Of a stretch of DNA of 64,000 nt, positions 43,098 through 51,515 are shown piece after piece (the stretch's first letter is position 1; every line of letters starts with the position of its first letter). This stretch comes from Streptomyces hygroscopicus. Its GTDB lineage: Bacteria; Actinomycetota; Actinomycetes; Streptomycetales; Streptomycetaceae. Location of the stretch: NCBI GenBank assembly GCA_002021875.1, contig CP018627.1, positions 5,456,001 through 5,520,000 on the forward strand, written 5' to 3'. The position numbers were made by a program, and so were the translations under genes. Below the pieces are notes generated by a model that had not been told where the DNA came from, did no database searches, and worked only from the letters and a program-made list of their open reading frames with translations.

Positions 43098-43475
43098 TCA
43101 AGCGCTGAGCGGGGCGCACCGGATCTCGCCGTCGACCATGCCGTCGGCCGCGGTCATGAGGGCCTCCAGGTGGTCGCGGGCCCTCGCCATGTCGGCGATC
43201 TGGGCGTTCATACGGTCGCGTTCGGAGGTCAGGCGGGCGCGCATGGAGGGGGTGGCGACGCCGGTGTGCATGCAGGGGACGAGTTCGCGGATGGCCTTGC
43301 TGGACAGGCCCGCGGCGTAGAAGCACTGGATCATCAGGACGTGGGCGACCGCGGTGTCCGGGTAGTGGCGCTGGCCGCTGGGGCTGCGCTCCGAGGTGAG
43401 CAGGTGCTGCTCCTCGTAGTAGCGCAGCGCTCGCACACTGACGCCGGCCTGGGCGGCGAGTTCGCCGATGCGCAC
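43098..43475 (-). CDS. MerR-family regulator
   Basis: 125 residues from GTG 43475, supported by AGGAG five bases upstream; an ATG at 43499 is less likely. The MerR winged helix is at the start: RIGELAAQAGVSVRALRYYE, then SGQRHYPDTAVAHVLMIQCF. A coiled coil follows (RARLTSERDRMNAQIADMAR). Two Cys residues are far apart (in QCFYAA and VPCMHT, and RCAPLSA at the end), not a clear metal site, so it is probably a ligand- or redox-responsive member. It shares orientation with the next wHTH gene. Target unknown; no MerR-type spaced promoter was identified with confidence. Confidence 0.9.
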   Translation of the reverse strand: MRIGELAAQAGVSVRALRYYEEQHLLTSERSPSGQRHYPDTAVAHVLMIQCFYAAGLSSKAIRELVPCMHTGVATPSMRARLTSERDRMNAQIADMARARDHLEALMTAADGMVDGEIRCAPLSA

Positions 43476-43531
43476 CGTGACTCCTACCTCTGACGTCAAG
43501 GGTCGTTTCAGAGTAGTCGAGGGCAGGAGCG

Positions 43532-43891
43532 TCAGTGCGCTGTCGGGTTCGGGTTCCCGCCGCCGATCGGCCCGTCGGCGTTCTTGCGCCGGGCCTCGTC
43601 CTCGACGAGCAGGGAGAGGAGCGAGGCCACGGGGAGTCCGGCCTCGGCCGGGTGGCGCAGGACCTTCCCCGGCTCGATGCGGTACGTGTTCGTGCGCCCC
43701 TCACGGGTGTGGGACAGATAGCCGTCCTGCTCCAGGTCGGCGATGATCTTTTGGACGGCGCGCTCCGTCAGCCTGCAGTGTGCGGCGATGTCGCGGATCC
43801 GCACGTTCGCGTCGTCGGCGATCGCGGCCAGCACGCGGGCGTGGTTCGTCAGGAACGTCCACCCAGTGTGCGATTCAGGCACTCCTCCCAT
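43532..43891 (-). CDS. Winged-helix (MarR-like) regulator
   Basis: 119 residues from ATG 43891 (an ATG at 43936 is possible). The wHTH reads HTGWTFLTNHARVLAAIADD, then IRDIAAHCRLTERAVQKIIA and DLEQDGYLSHTREGRTNTYR. It binds DNA as a dimer and probably regulates a neighbour; the divergent STAS gene, whose 5' region is AT-rich, is one candidate. The C-terminal 35 residues (SLLSLLVEDEARRKNADGPI) are charged and likely disordered. No effector domain is visible. Confidence 0.82.
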   Translation of the reverse strand: MGGVPESHTGWTFLTNHARVLAAIADDANVRIRDIAAHCRLTERAVQKIIADLEQDGYLSHTREGRTNTYRIEPGKVLRHPAEAGLPVASLLSLLVEDEARRKNADGPIGGGNPNPTAH

Positions 43892-44003
43892 GCGCTCATG
43901 ATATTGCCGAAGCGATGATGACGCATCTGGAAACATGAATTATGCTTCGTGTAAAGCAAGTCGTGTGATGCCGGTGGGACGACTTGAGGGGAGACAGAGA
44001 CAG

Positions 44004-44489
44004 ATGCACGCCCGAGACGTCTCCACGCCCGAGCCCGGGCATCGCTCGCCGTACCGGCCCGCACACGATGCGGCACCCGGGGCGACGGTCGGGCCGACGC
44101 CGTCGCGGCCCGCGTCCACGCCCCCGTCCGCCCTCATCACCGACAGCTACCAGGAGGGACCCCGGAAGGTTGTCGTGATCCGGGGGGAAGTGGACTACGA
44201 GACCGCCCCCGCCGTGTCCGCCGCCCTGCACACGGCCCTCCGCGCTTCCGGCGAGGGCGTCGACGTGGACCTGAGAGCGGTGAGGTTCTGGGACTGCTCG
44301 GGCCTCAACGCACTGCTGAGGCTCCGCCGGGAGGCGCTCGCGCACGGCAAGACGGTCACCGTCCGCTCCCCGAGTCGCGCGGTCAGGCGAGTCCTCGGCC
44401 TGACCGGCACAGCATCGCTGTTCCGGCCGCCGCACCTTCGCCGTTGGGCCGTCGAGGGGCGCTCGATCACCCCTCCATCTCGTCCTTGA
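44004..44489 (+). CDS. STAS-domain anti-sigma factor antagonist
   Basis: 161 residues from ATG 44004 (GGGGAGA about ten bases upstream); ATG 43935 would add 23 residues. After a Pro/Ala-rich disordered start, the STAS domain spans about 55-150: RKVVVIRGEVDYETAPAVSA, VDVDLRAVRFWDCSGLNALL, HGKTVTVRSPSRAVRRVLGL. The phospho-accepting Ser in DCSGLNALL is present. Such proteins release sigma factors from anti-sigma kinases in stress and development. No kinase gene is adjacent. The 3' end overlaps the convergent Clp-N gene by 23 bases, so antisense transcription is unavoidable. Confidence 0.88.
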   Translation: MHARDVSTPEPGHRSPYRPAHDAAPGATVGPTPSRPASTPPSALITDSYQEGPRKVVVIRGEVDYETAPAVSAALHTALRASGEGVDVDLRAVRFWDCSGLNALLRLRREALAHGKTVTVRSPSRAVRRVLGLTGTASLFRPPHLRRWAVEGRSITPPSRP

Positions 44490-45216
44490 TGGCCTCGGCG
44501 ATTCGGGTCAGTGCCTTGGTGAGGGTGTCCACGGCGGTGGCCTTGTCGATGCCCAGGCCGGTCAACAGGCCCGCGTCATCCTCGTGTTCGAGGAGGGCGA
44601 GGAGGATGTGCTCGGTACCGATGTAGTTGTGGCCCAGCCGCAGGGCCTCCCGGAAGGTGAGCTCCAGGACCTTACGGGCACCCGCGTCGTACGGGATGAG
44701 CTCGGGCACCTCCTCGGCGGCCGGGGGAAGGGCCTCGGTGGCCGCTTGGCGGACGGTGTCGAGCAGGACGCCCTGGGCGAGGATCGCCTTCGCGGCGAGG
44801 CCCTCCGGCTCATGGAGGAGGCCCAGGACCAGGTGCTCGGGGCGCACCTCGCCGTTGGAGGCCGCGCGGGCCTCGTTCGCCGCCGCCATCACCGTGTTCC
44901 GCGCCCGCGGGGTGTAGCGGCTGAAGCCCTGGCTGGGGTCGAGGTCCGAGGGTTCGCCGGGCGCCTTGGGGACGAAGCGCTTCTGGGCCGCCTGCCGCGT
45001 CACCCCCATGCTCTTGCCGATGTCGGTCCAGGAGGCGCCGGAGCGGCGGGCCTGGTCCACGAAGTGGCCGATGAGATGGTCGGCCACCTCATCGAGGTGC
45101 TCGGCGGCGATCACCGCGTCGGTGAGCTGCTCGAGAGCGTCGGTGTGGACCTTCTTGATGGCCTCGATCAGATCGTCGAGGCGTACGGGATGACTGAGTC
45201 CGACTGGTTTCGTCAT
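44467..45216 (-). CDS. HTH plus double Clp-N domain protein
   Basis: 249 residues. The first 95 contain an HTH (ASWTDIGKSMGVTRQAAQKR). The rest are two Clp N-terminal repeats: SRYTPRARNTVMAAANEARA with HLVLGLLHEPEG, and IPYDAGARKVLELTFREALR with EHILLALLEHEDD. There is no AAA+ ATPase domain, so it is not a chaperone itself. It may sense or recruit Clp substrates and act as a DNA-binding regulator. Two 17-bp palindromes lie directly upstream, one only three bases from the start codon, which suggests autoregulation. Similar Clp-N/HTH proteins are common in Streptomyces but little studied. Confidence 0.88.
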   Translation of the reverse strand: MTKPVGLSHPVRLDDLIEAIKKVHTDALEQLTDAVIAAEHLDEVADHLIGHFVDQARRSGASWTDIGKSMGVTRQAAQKRFVPKAPGEPSDLDPSQGFSRYTPRARNTVMAAANEARAASNGEVRPEHLVLGLLHEPEGLAAKAILAQGVLLDTVRQAATEALPPAAEEVPELIPYDAGARKVLELTFREALRLGHNYIGTEHILLALLEHEDDAGLLTGLGIDKATAVDTLTKALTRIAEAIKDEMEG

Positions 45217-45218
45217 GC

Positions 45219-45264
45219 GTCAACCATAGGTTGACACTCCGCAGGGTGTCAACGTCGGGTTGAC
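45219..45264. promoter_or_regulatory. Two 17-bp GTCAAC-N5-GTTGAC operators
   Basis: GTCAACCATAGGTTGAC (45219-45235) and GTCAACGTCGGGTTGAC (45248-45264) are near-perfect palindromes with centres 29 bp apart. The overlap region TTGACACTCCGCAGGGTGTCAA is itself a dyad. They cover the start region of the HTH/Clp-N gene and very probably bind its product or another repressor. Confidence 0.75.
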
Positions 45265-45298
45265 AGTGAATCCAAGCTCGAGCCGCCCGCGGGCCCGC

Positions 45299-45571
45299 CT
45301 AGCCGCGGTGCTCGTGGCGCGACCGATGCGGGGGCCAGAACGACGTCCAGGTGAACTTGTCGCCGCCCACCCACCGGACCACATCCGGATCGTCCAGATC
45401 GACATCGTCCAGACCCACCTCCCGGGCGATCTCGATGACGTCCAGGACCGAGTGCGCCTTGCCCGCCAGCTCACCGGCGATCTCGACCAGACGGTACGGG
45501 GGGTCGTTCTGCTGCACGCCGAGCACCACGATCGGAGGCCGGTGAATGCGCGGCGCCTGGGATTCCGTCAT
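45299..45571 (-). CDS. Conserved hypothetical protein (90 aa)
   Basis: Starts at ATG 45571: MTESQAPRIHRPPIVVLGVQ, then YRLVEIAGELAGKAHSVLDV and DDPDVVRWVGGDKFTWTSFW. Natural codon use and acidic composition (DDVDLDDPDVV) distinguish it from the longer Arg-rich extension of the frame, which has no start signal. I recall related small proteins in Streptomyces with no assigned function. It is divergent from the DMFase-like lipoprotein gene with about 120 bp between. No signal or membrane helix. Confidence 0.65.
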   Translation of the reverse strand: MTESQAPRIHRPPIVVLGVQQNDPPYRLVEIAGELAGKAHSVLDVIEIAREVGLDDVDLDDPDVVRWVGGDKFTWTSFWPPHRSRHEHRG

Positions 45572-45692
45572 ATGTCCCAGGCTGCTCCCCGCGCCCCCAC
45601 GCCGCACCTCGGAGGCGCCGGACCGCGCGGCCGGATACTCCGTCGGACCGCACCGGCTCGCCCGCGTCCGCGGCGCGGCCCACGATGATCCG

Positions 45693-47288
45693 GTGGACGG
45701 AGAACAGGGCCGCACAACCGGCGGGCTGGTCCGCCGGGGCTTCCTCGGGGCCGCGGCGGCGGCCGGTGCCGGGGCCGCCGGGGTGGCCGCGACGGGCTGC
45801 GACTCCTCCGGACGCGATGGCCACCGCGCCCGCCCCTCCCGTCGCGCCGACGCCGCGCGCCGGGCGGAGGAGGCGGAACGGGCCCGGCCGGGCAGTGCCG
45901 ACTGGCGCATCCGCTCGACGGGGCCGCCCGACGCCATCGAGGGCTATACCGACCGGGTGAGCGTGCTGCCCGACGAGGAGGTCGGCCTCCATGTGTCGAC
46001 CACCGCCCCCGCCTTCCGCGTATCGGCCTACCGGATCGGCTGGTACGGCGGGGCGCAGGCGCGGCTGGTGTGGCGGTCGGGCCGGGTGGACGGCAGGAAG
46101 CAAGGCGCGCCCCTGTTCCTCGACGCCACCCGCACGGTGCGGGCCGACTGGGACCGTTCACTGCGCATACGCGCCCGGAACTGGCCGGAGGGCGCGTATC
46201 TGCTGCGGCTGGACGCCTCGAACGGCCATCAGCGCTATGTGCCGCTGATCGTGCGCTCACGGCAGGCGCGGGGCCGGACGCTGCTGATGCACGCACCGGC
46301 CACCTGGCAGGCGTACAACACCTGGGGCGGCTACAGCCTCTACCAGGGCCGGGACGGTGCGTACGGGAGCCGCTCGCTGGCCGTCAGCTTCGACCGGCCG
46401 TACGCGAAAAGCGGGGCGGAGAAGTTCCTGGTCTACGAGCGGGCCCTGGTGGTCCTCGCCGAACGGCTGGGCCTTCCGCTCGCGTACACCACGGGCGTGG
46501 ACGTCCATCTGCGACCGGCCGTGCTGAAGGGCGCCTCGGCCGCCCTGTCGCTCGGTCACGACGAGTACTGGACCCCGCAGCAGCGGCAGTACGTGACCCG
46601 GGCCCGGGACGACGGCACCAATCTGGCCTTCCTCGGCGCCAACACCTGCTTCCGCCGGATCCGGCTGGAGCCCGGCCCCGGCGGTGCCCCCGCGCGCACC
46701 GTGGTCTGCTACAAGACCGCCTACCGGGATGACCCGTATCTGGTGAACCATCGCGACCTGGCGACCACCGACTTCCGTCAGCCCCCCGCGCCCGATCCCG
46801 AGTCCTCGCTGACCGGCGTCCTCTACGAGGGCTACCCGACCGACGCCCCGTACGTCGTCCTGGACAGCGGCCACTGGCTGTTCGCCGGGACCGGGGTGGA
46901 CGACGGCGACTCCTTCGACCATCTGGTGGGTGTGGAGTACGACCGGGTCACCCCGGACGATCCCACCCCGGCGCCGCTGCGGATCATCGCCCACTCCCCT
47001 CTGGTCTGCCGGGGGCGGCACAGCCACTCGGACTCCGCGTACTACACCGTGGCGAGCGGGGCGGGGGTCTTCGCCTCGGGGACGATGCGCTGGGTGGAGG
47101 CCCTGATGGCGGGGACTCATGAGAACGGGCGCGACCACAGGATGGACGCACGCACCGGGGCCTTCGTCACCCGCGCCACGGAGAATCTGCTGCGCGCCTT
47201 CGCGGCGGGCCCCTGCGCGGAGCACCGGCCGAAGCCGACGGACAACGTGGCCGCCGTGTACCCCGGGGTTTCACGCGTGCGGGCGTGA
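45693..47288 (+). CDS. Tat-exported DMFase-like (DUF6605) lipoprotein
   Basis: About 531 residues from GTG 45693; no ribosome site is obvious, so the start is uncertain. The N-terminus carries a twin-arginine signal (LVRRGFLGAAAAAGAGAAGV) that runs into a lipobox-like AATGC, so a Tat lipoprotein anchored outside is likely. The body matches the N,N-dimethylformamidase beta-subunit-like family: AYRIGWYGGAQARLVW, APATWQAYNTWGGYSLYQGR, SLGHDEYWTPQQRQYV and FASGTMRWVEAL. DMFase hydrolyses dimethylformamide, but exported members like this are of unknown substrate. It precedes the glycosyltransferase cluster with a 320-bp gap. Confidence 0.8.
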   Translation: MDGEQGRTTGGLVRRGFLGAAAAAGAGAAGVAATGCDSSGRDGHRARPSRRADAARRAEEAERARPGSADWRIRSTGPPDAIEGYTDRVSVLPDEEVGLHVSTTAPAFRVSAYRIGWYGGAQARLVWRSGRVDGRKQGAPLFLDATRTVRADWDRSLRIRARNWPEGAYLLRLDASNGHQRYVPLIVRSRQARGRTLLMHAPATWQAYNTWGGYSLYQGRDGAYGSRSLAVSFDRPYAKSGAEKFLVYERALVVLAERLGLPLAYTTGVDVHLRPAVLKGASAALSLGHDEYWTPQQRQYVTRARDDGTNLAFLGANTCFRRIRLEPGPGGAPARTVVCYKTAYRDDPYLVNHRDLATTDFRQPPAPDPESSLTGVLYEGYPTDAPYVVLDSGHWLFAGTGVDDGDSFDHLVGVEYDRVTPDDPTPAPLRIIAHSPLVCRGRHSHSDSAYYTVASGAGVFASGTMRWVEALMAGTHENGRDHRMDARTGAFVTRATENLLRAFAAGPCAEHRPKPTDNVAAVYPGVSRVRA

Positions 47289-47609
47289 CGCGCGTTCTCC
47301 CTGGCGGGGCGGACTGGCATGCAGGGCAGGGACAGCACGGCCCCTGGCAGCACGGATGCGCCGGCCGGGCGTCAAGGTGACGCGATACTGGAAACGAAGC
47401 GCATACCACCATCGCGCGAATGTCGCTTTGCGGCCGAACACCGGGTCGGTACCGAACGAGTGCTGTTCTCGGTGCCGTTGTCCTGACTCGGCCAACCGCC
47501 GCCAGCAGTACCTTTCCCGCCCGGTCCGACGCGCGCGCTGGGCCGGACGGGCGATGTTCCCCTCTCGCGCAGCCCGCCGGTGGACACGACCCGCGAACAT
47601 ACTGCACAG
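47289..47609 (+). other. Intergenic region before the glycosyltransferase cluster
   Basis: No gene is recognised in this 320-bp stretch. It is slightly less GC-rich than its flanks (TGACGCGATACTGGAAACG, GCGAACATACTGCACAG). It should hold the cluster promoter, but no -35/-10 pair was found that I trust. Confidence 0.45.
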
Positions 47610-50072
47610 ATGCCCGAGAAGCGGGGAATTGCACCCCTGATCCACCAGACTTGGAAGAACACGGACGTACCGCAAGAATGGCGGACCTGGTCGGAGTCCT
47701 GGCGCCGGCACCACCCCGACTGGGAGTACCGGCTGTGGACGGACGAGGACAACCGCGCGTTCCTCGAGGAGCACTACGCGTGGTTCCTGCCCGTCTACGA
47801 CGGCTATCCCGAGCCGATCAAACGGGCCGACGCGATCCGCTACTTCCTGCTCGACCACTTCGGCGGGCTGTACGTCGACATGGACTTCGAGTGCCTGCGC
47901 CCGGTGACCGGGCTCCTCTCCGGGAAGGAGCTCGTCCTCGGTCTCGAACCGGGGGAGCACGCCCGGCTGCCATGGAGCCGCCGGAACGGTATGCGGCGCA
48001 TCGTCTGCAACGCGTTCATGGCGTCGCGGCCCGGCCATCCGTTCTGGTCTCATGTGCACCGGCAGTTGGTGGGCGCCCACACCCTGTCCGACCCGCTGGG
48101 CGCGACGGGCCCGTTCTTCCTCACGCGCGCGGTCGACAGCGCCCCCGAGGGCTGCTCCCCCACGCTACTGGAGGCCGACGTCCTGTACCCCAAGCTGAGC
48201 CCGGCCGCGGCGGAGCTGTTCGGGCCGCGGCAGGTGGACCTGGACCGGGCGCATGCCGTGCACCACTGGTCGGGCAGCTGGGACCGGGAGGACTCCGGGG
48301 CAACGGGGGTCTCCACCAGGCGCCAGGTCAGCTTCTGGACGAGCCAGGATCTGCAGCCCTGCGCCCACGGCCTGGTCGACCTCGACGCCCAGCGCAGGCG
48401 CTGGGCCGCGGGTTCGCCCGCGCCCACGGTGTCCTGTCTGATGGTGACCAAGGACCGGCTGCCGCTGGCCGAGCGGGCGATCCGGTGCTTCCTCGCCCAG
48501 ACCTACTCCCGCGCGGAGCTGGTCGTGGTCGACGACGGCGCGGACGGCGCCATCGAGGACCACGTACGAGACCTCGCCGACGAACGGATCCGGCTGCACC
48601 GGCTGCCACCGGAGGGGCGGACGCTGGGCGAGCTGCGCAACATCGCCGTGGACCTGGCCACCGGGTCCTACGTGTGCCAGTGGGACGACGACGACCTGTA
48701 CGACCCGGAGCGGATCGAAGTGCAGTTGGCGGCGGTTCTCGCGCTGGATGCCACGGCGTGTTTCCTGGCCCGGGAGCGGCTGTGGTGGCCCGCTCGCCGC
48801 ACGATGGCGATCTCCGGGGTACGGGTGTGGGAGGGCTCCATGCTCTGCGCGAAGGAGGCACTTCCCCGCTATCCCCAGCTGCGGCGTGGCGAGGACTCCC
48901 CGGTCGCGGAGGCCGTGGTGCGCGGCGGACGAACGGTGTCCCTGGACGCGCCGGAGCTCTACACCTATGTGTTCCACGGGGCCAACACCTTCGACGAGCC
49001 GCACTTCACGAGCCTCTTCGACGCCGCGACCCAGGTGTGGTCCACGGGGAGCGCCTACGTGGACCAGGTGCACGCGATGGCGGCGCGGCTGCCCCTCGAC
49101 TCGGCTGATGTCCCGGAGGCGGATGTCCCGGAGGCGGAAGACACCGCGGAGAACACCCCCGACCCGTCGGCGCGCGTCCCTCACGCCAGACGGCCCGCCC
49201 CCGTGTACGTACACGCGGACGCGGACGGGCACCCGCCGCTGCTCGTCCTCACCCCCCTCAAGGACGCCGCCGCCTTCCTCCCCCGCTACCTGGACAACCT
49301 GCGCGCTCTCGACCACCCGCGCGACGTGCTCTCTGTCGGCCTGCTGGAGGGCGACAGCCGTGACGGCACCTGGCAGGCCCTCCAGGACGCCCTGCCCGCG
49401 CTGGAGGCGGACTTCCGGCGGGTCACCCTCGTACGACGCCACTTCGGCCTGCGGCTCACCGGGCCGCGCTGGGAGCGGAGCGTCCAGCGGCAGCGGCGGT
49501 CGGCGCTGGCCATGGCCCGTAACCACCTCCTGTCGCGCGCGCTCGCGGACGAGCGGTGGGTCCTGTGGCTCGACGTCGATGTGACGGACCATCCGGCCGA
49601 CCTCGTCCAGCGGCTGCTCGGCGCGCGTGAGGAGATCGTCGCCGCGCACTGCGTCACCGAGCCCGGCGGGCCCAGCTTCGACCTCAACACCTTCGTCCTG
49701 CACCCGGACGCCGGCGCTTTGGACTGGGACCGATGGCTCCGGGACGGGATCCTGCAGCCGCCCAAGGGATTCGCCCGCAGCTATCTCGACGAGCTGCGCG
49801 GGCACGAGCGGGTCCGCGTCGACGCGGTCGGCGGTACGGCCCTGCTGATCCACGCCGATCTGCACCGCGACGGGCTGGTGTTCCCGGCCGTCCCCTACCG
49901 GCGGCTCATCGAGACCGAGGGGCTGGCCGCACTGGCCCAGGACATGGGCGTCACGTGCTGGGCGCTGCCCGGGGTGGAAGTGGTGCACCCCGCCCACCCG
50001 GGTGGTGGCCCGCTGAGCCAGGCAGGTGAAGCCGCCACCGAGAGCGAAGCCCGTGGCGTCGAGCGTCGTTAG
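47610..50072 (+). CDS. Three-module glycosyltransferase (GT32-, GT2- and GT62/Anp1-like)
   Basis: About 820 residues from ATG 47610 (GTG 47580 is an alternative; neither has a ribosome site). Module 1 (about 1-250) is a GT32-type sugar transferase: IAPLIHQTWKNTDVP, IRYFLLDHFGG and the DXD site LYVDMDFECLRP. Module 2 (about 270-490) is GT2: SCLMVTKDRLPLAERAIRCF, LVVVDDGADG and the metal site CQWDDDDLYDPERIE. Module 3 (about 535-800) matches the fungal Anp1/Mnn9 (GT62) pattern: LVLTPLKDAAAFLPRYLDNL, MARNHLLSRAL, VLWLDVDVTDHP, VDAVGGTALLIHADLHRDGL and ETEGLAALAQDMGV. Anp1 proteins extend alpha-mannan. A Pro/Glu linker separates modules 2 and 3. The protein has no signal peptide, so it probably acts at the inner membrane face or on a cytoplasmic acceptor. 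Confidence 0.85.
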   Translation: MPEKRGIAPLIHQTWKNTDVPQEWRTWSESWRRHHPDWEYRLWTDEDNRAFLEEHYAWFLPVYDGYPEPIKRADAIRYFLLDHFGGLYVDMDFECLRPVTGLLSGKELVLGLEPGEHARLPWSRRNGMRRIVCNAFMASRPGHPFWSHVHRQLVGAHTLSDPLGATGPFFLTRAVDSAPEGCSPTLLEADVLYPKLSPAAAELFGPRQVDLDRAHAVHHWSGSWDREDSGATGVSTRRQVSFWTSQDLQPCAHGLVDLDAQRRRWAAGSPAPTVSCLMVTKDRLPLAERAIRCFLAQTYSRAELVVVDDGADGAIEDHVRDLADERIRLHRLPPEGRTLGELRNIAVDLATGSYVCQWDDDDLYDPERIEVQLAAVLALDATACFLARERLWWPARRTMAISGVRVWEGSMLCAKEALPRYPQLRRGEDSPVAEAVVRGGRTVSLDAPELYTYVFHGANTFDEPHFTSLFDAATQVWSTGSAYVDQVHAMAARLPLDSADVPEADVPEAEDTAENTPDPSARVPHARRPAPVYVHADADGHPPLLVLTPLKDAAAFLPRYLDNLRALDHPRDVLSVGLLEGDSRDGTWQALQDALPALEADFRRVTLVRRHFGLRLTGPRWERSVQRQRRSALAMARNHLLSRALADERWVLWLDVDVTDHPADLVQRLLGAREEIVAAHCVTEPGGPSFDLNTFVLHPDAGALDWDRWLRDGILQPPKGFARSYLDELRGHERVRVDAVGGTALLIHADLHRDGLVFPAVPYRRLIETEGLAALAQDMGVTCWALPGVEVVHPAHPGGGPLSQAGEAATESEARGVERR

Positions 50073-50112
50073 CCAGGCGTCCGCAGGTCTCTGCGAAGAG
50101 GAGGAGAATCAC

Positions 50113-50505
50113 ATGAACATCGGCAAGACGGCCGCGCTGGTGACAGCGGCGGCCGGGGCAGTGGCCTTCGGCGGGGGCGACGCCGGCGCGCTCTCTTGGG
50201 ACAACCCCACCCAGCAGGTCAACGACTGCGACTCCAAGCGCGGGGTGGGCGTCTCGGGGCCGGGGGCGGGGTCGCACTGCCTCAACTTCGCGCAGATCTT
50301 CGGCGACCCGCACGGCGTGGTGCAGCGGAACCACTGCGACACCACCGTCGGCACCTCGGCCAACGTGACCATCGTCGTTCCCCCCGGCGGCGGCTCCGGG
50401 ACGGGCTCGCACTGCGCCAACATCGCCGTCTCCGGCCAACCGAGGTCCAAGGCGGCCCAGCCCGGCGGGTCCGGGCAAAGCCGGTACGGCAACGGGCTCC
50501 GATGA
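50113..50505 (+). CDS. Small secreted Cys/Gly-rich protein
   Basis: 130 residues from ATG 50113, with GGAGGAGA six bases upstream, the strongest ribosome site in this cluster. The signal peptide is MNIGKTAALVTAAAGAVAFG, ending near GDAGA. The mature part has four Cys, all in short motifs (NDCDS, SHCLN, NHCDT, SHCAN), two of them in repeated GSHC blocks, so two disulfides are likely. It contains NVT and many Ser/Thr. Its stop overlaps the start of the next glycosyltransferase (ATGA), so expression is coupled. I recognise no family. It could be the protein that the two flanking glycosyltransferases modify, but this is a guess. Confidence 0.75.
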   Translation: MNIGKTAALVTAAAGAVAFGGGDAGALSWDNPTQQVNDCDSKRGVGVSGPGAGSHCLNFAQIFGDPHGVVQRNHCDTTVGTSANVTIVVPPGGGSGTGSHCANIAVSGQPRSKAAQPGGSGQSRYGNGLR

Positions 50506-51515
50506 CCTCGGCTCCCTCCGGCCCGGAACGCGGCCCCCTGGAGGCTGGATGCCTCCCGGGGGCCGCGGCGTCGTCGGCGTCGCCGTCCGAGGGGTGCGGC
50601 TCGCCTGCCCTGGTCTCGGTGGTCATCCCCTGCCACGACTACGGCCACTACCTGCCGCAGGCGGTGCACAGCGTGCTGGCCCAGACCCACCCGGACTGGG
50701 AGCTCGTCGTGGTCGACGACGGCAGCACCGACGACACCGCGGCGGTCGCCCGGTCGCTGATCGCCGACCACCCCGATCGGCGCATCCGGCTGCTGCGCCA
50801 GGCCAACGCGGGTGTCTCGGCCGCCCGTAACGCGGGCATCGCGGCCACCACCGGCCGCTACGTACTGCCGCTGGACGCCGACGACGTGATCGCCCCCACC
50901 ATGCTGGAGCGTACGGTGGCGGTGCTGGACCAAAGGCCGGACATCGCCATCGTCTCCACAGACGTCTCCGTCTTCACCGACGACGGACTGCCCGCGCAGG
51001 CGCTGCAGCTCCCGGCCTACGACAAGGACCTGCTGCTGCGGCGGCTGATCATGTTCTACTGCTCGCTCTACCGCCGCGAGGTGTGGCAGACGGTGGGCGG
51101 CTACGCCGAGGACATGCGTGCCGGGGAGGACTGGGACTTCTGGATCGCCTGCGCCGAGCGCGGCTTCACGGCCCATCACCTCCACGACGCGCTGTTCGGG
51201 GCGCGCAACAAGGACGACGGACTGCATGTGGAGGCGGCCGAGAACGACCTGGCGGTCCGCGCCAGGATCGTGGCGGGCCACCCCACGATGTTCAAGCCGG
51301 TCACCCTGGCCTGGGCACAGGCCGTGCTCGCCCAGGACGAGCGGGAGTGCCTGGCCGATGATCGGGTGCCCGACGACATCCTCACCCGGGCGGCCGATAT
51401 GGACCAGTTTCTGCGGGTGGTCATGACGCTGCAGCGCTCGGCGCGGCTGCAGCACCGTCACATCCAGCGGCTGGAGCGGGCACTGGCCGAACGGAACGAC
51501 CCGGTGCCCGTCTGA
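50502..51515 (+). CDS. GT2-family glycosyltransferase
   Basis: 337 residues. The GT-A fold begins after a 35-residue disordered start: ALVSVVIPCHDYGHYLPQAV, LVVVDDGSTDDT (nucleotide-sugar Asp) and GRYVLPLDADDVIAPTMLER (metal-binding DxD). FDYAEDMRAGEDWDF-like acceptor region reads GGYAEDMRAGEDWDFWIACA, with the catalytic base ED. The C-terminal 80 residues are helical (LQRSARLQHRHIQRLERALA) and may bind the membrane or a partner. It is coupled to the small secreted protein by a four-base overlap. Acceptor and sugar are unknown. Confidence 0.9.
   Translation: MTSAPSGPERGPLEAGCLPGAAASSASPSEGCGSPALVSVVIPCHDYGHYLPQAVHSVLAQTHPDWELVVVDDGSTDDTAAVARSLIADHPDRRIRLLRQANAGVSAARNAGIAATTGRYVLPLDADDVIAPTMLERTVAVLDQRPDIAIVSTDVSVFTDDGLPAQALQLPAYDKDLLLRRLIMFYCSLYRREVWQTVGGYAEDMRAGEDWDFWIACAERGFTAHHLHDALFGARNKDDGLHVEAAENDLAVRARIVAGHPTMFKPVTLAWAQAVLAQDERECLADDRVPDDILTRAADMDQFLRVVMTLQRSARLQHRHIQRLERALAERNDPVPV

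Noticed and set aside
49470..49490. CTGGGAGCGGAGCG inside the glycosyltransferase gene as a CebR site
   Set aside because: Only one half of the palindrome matches and it lies deep within a coding region.
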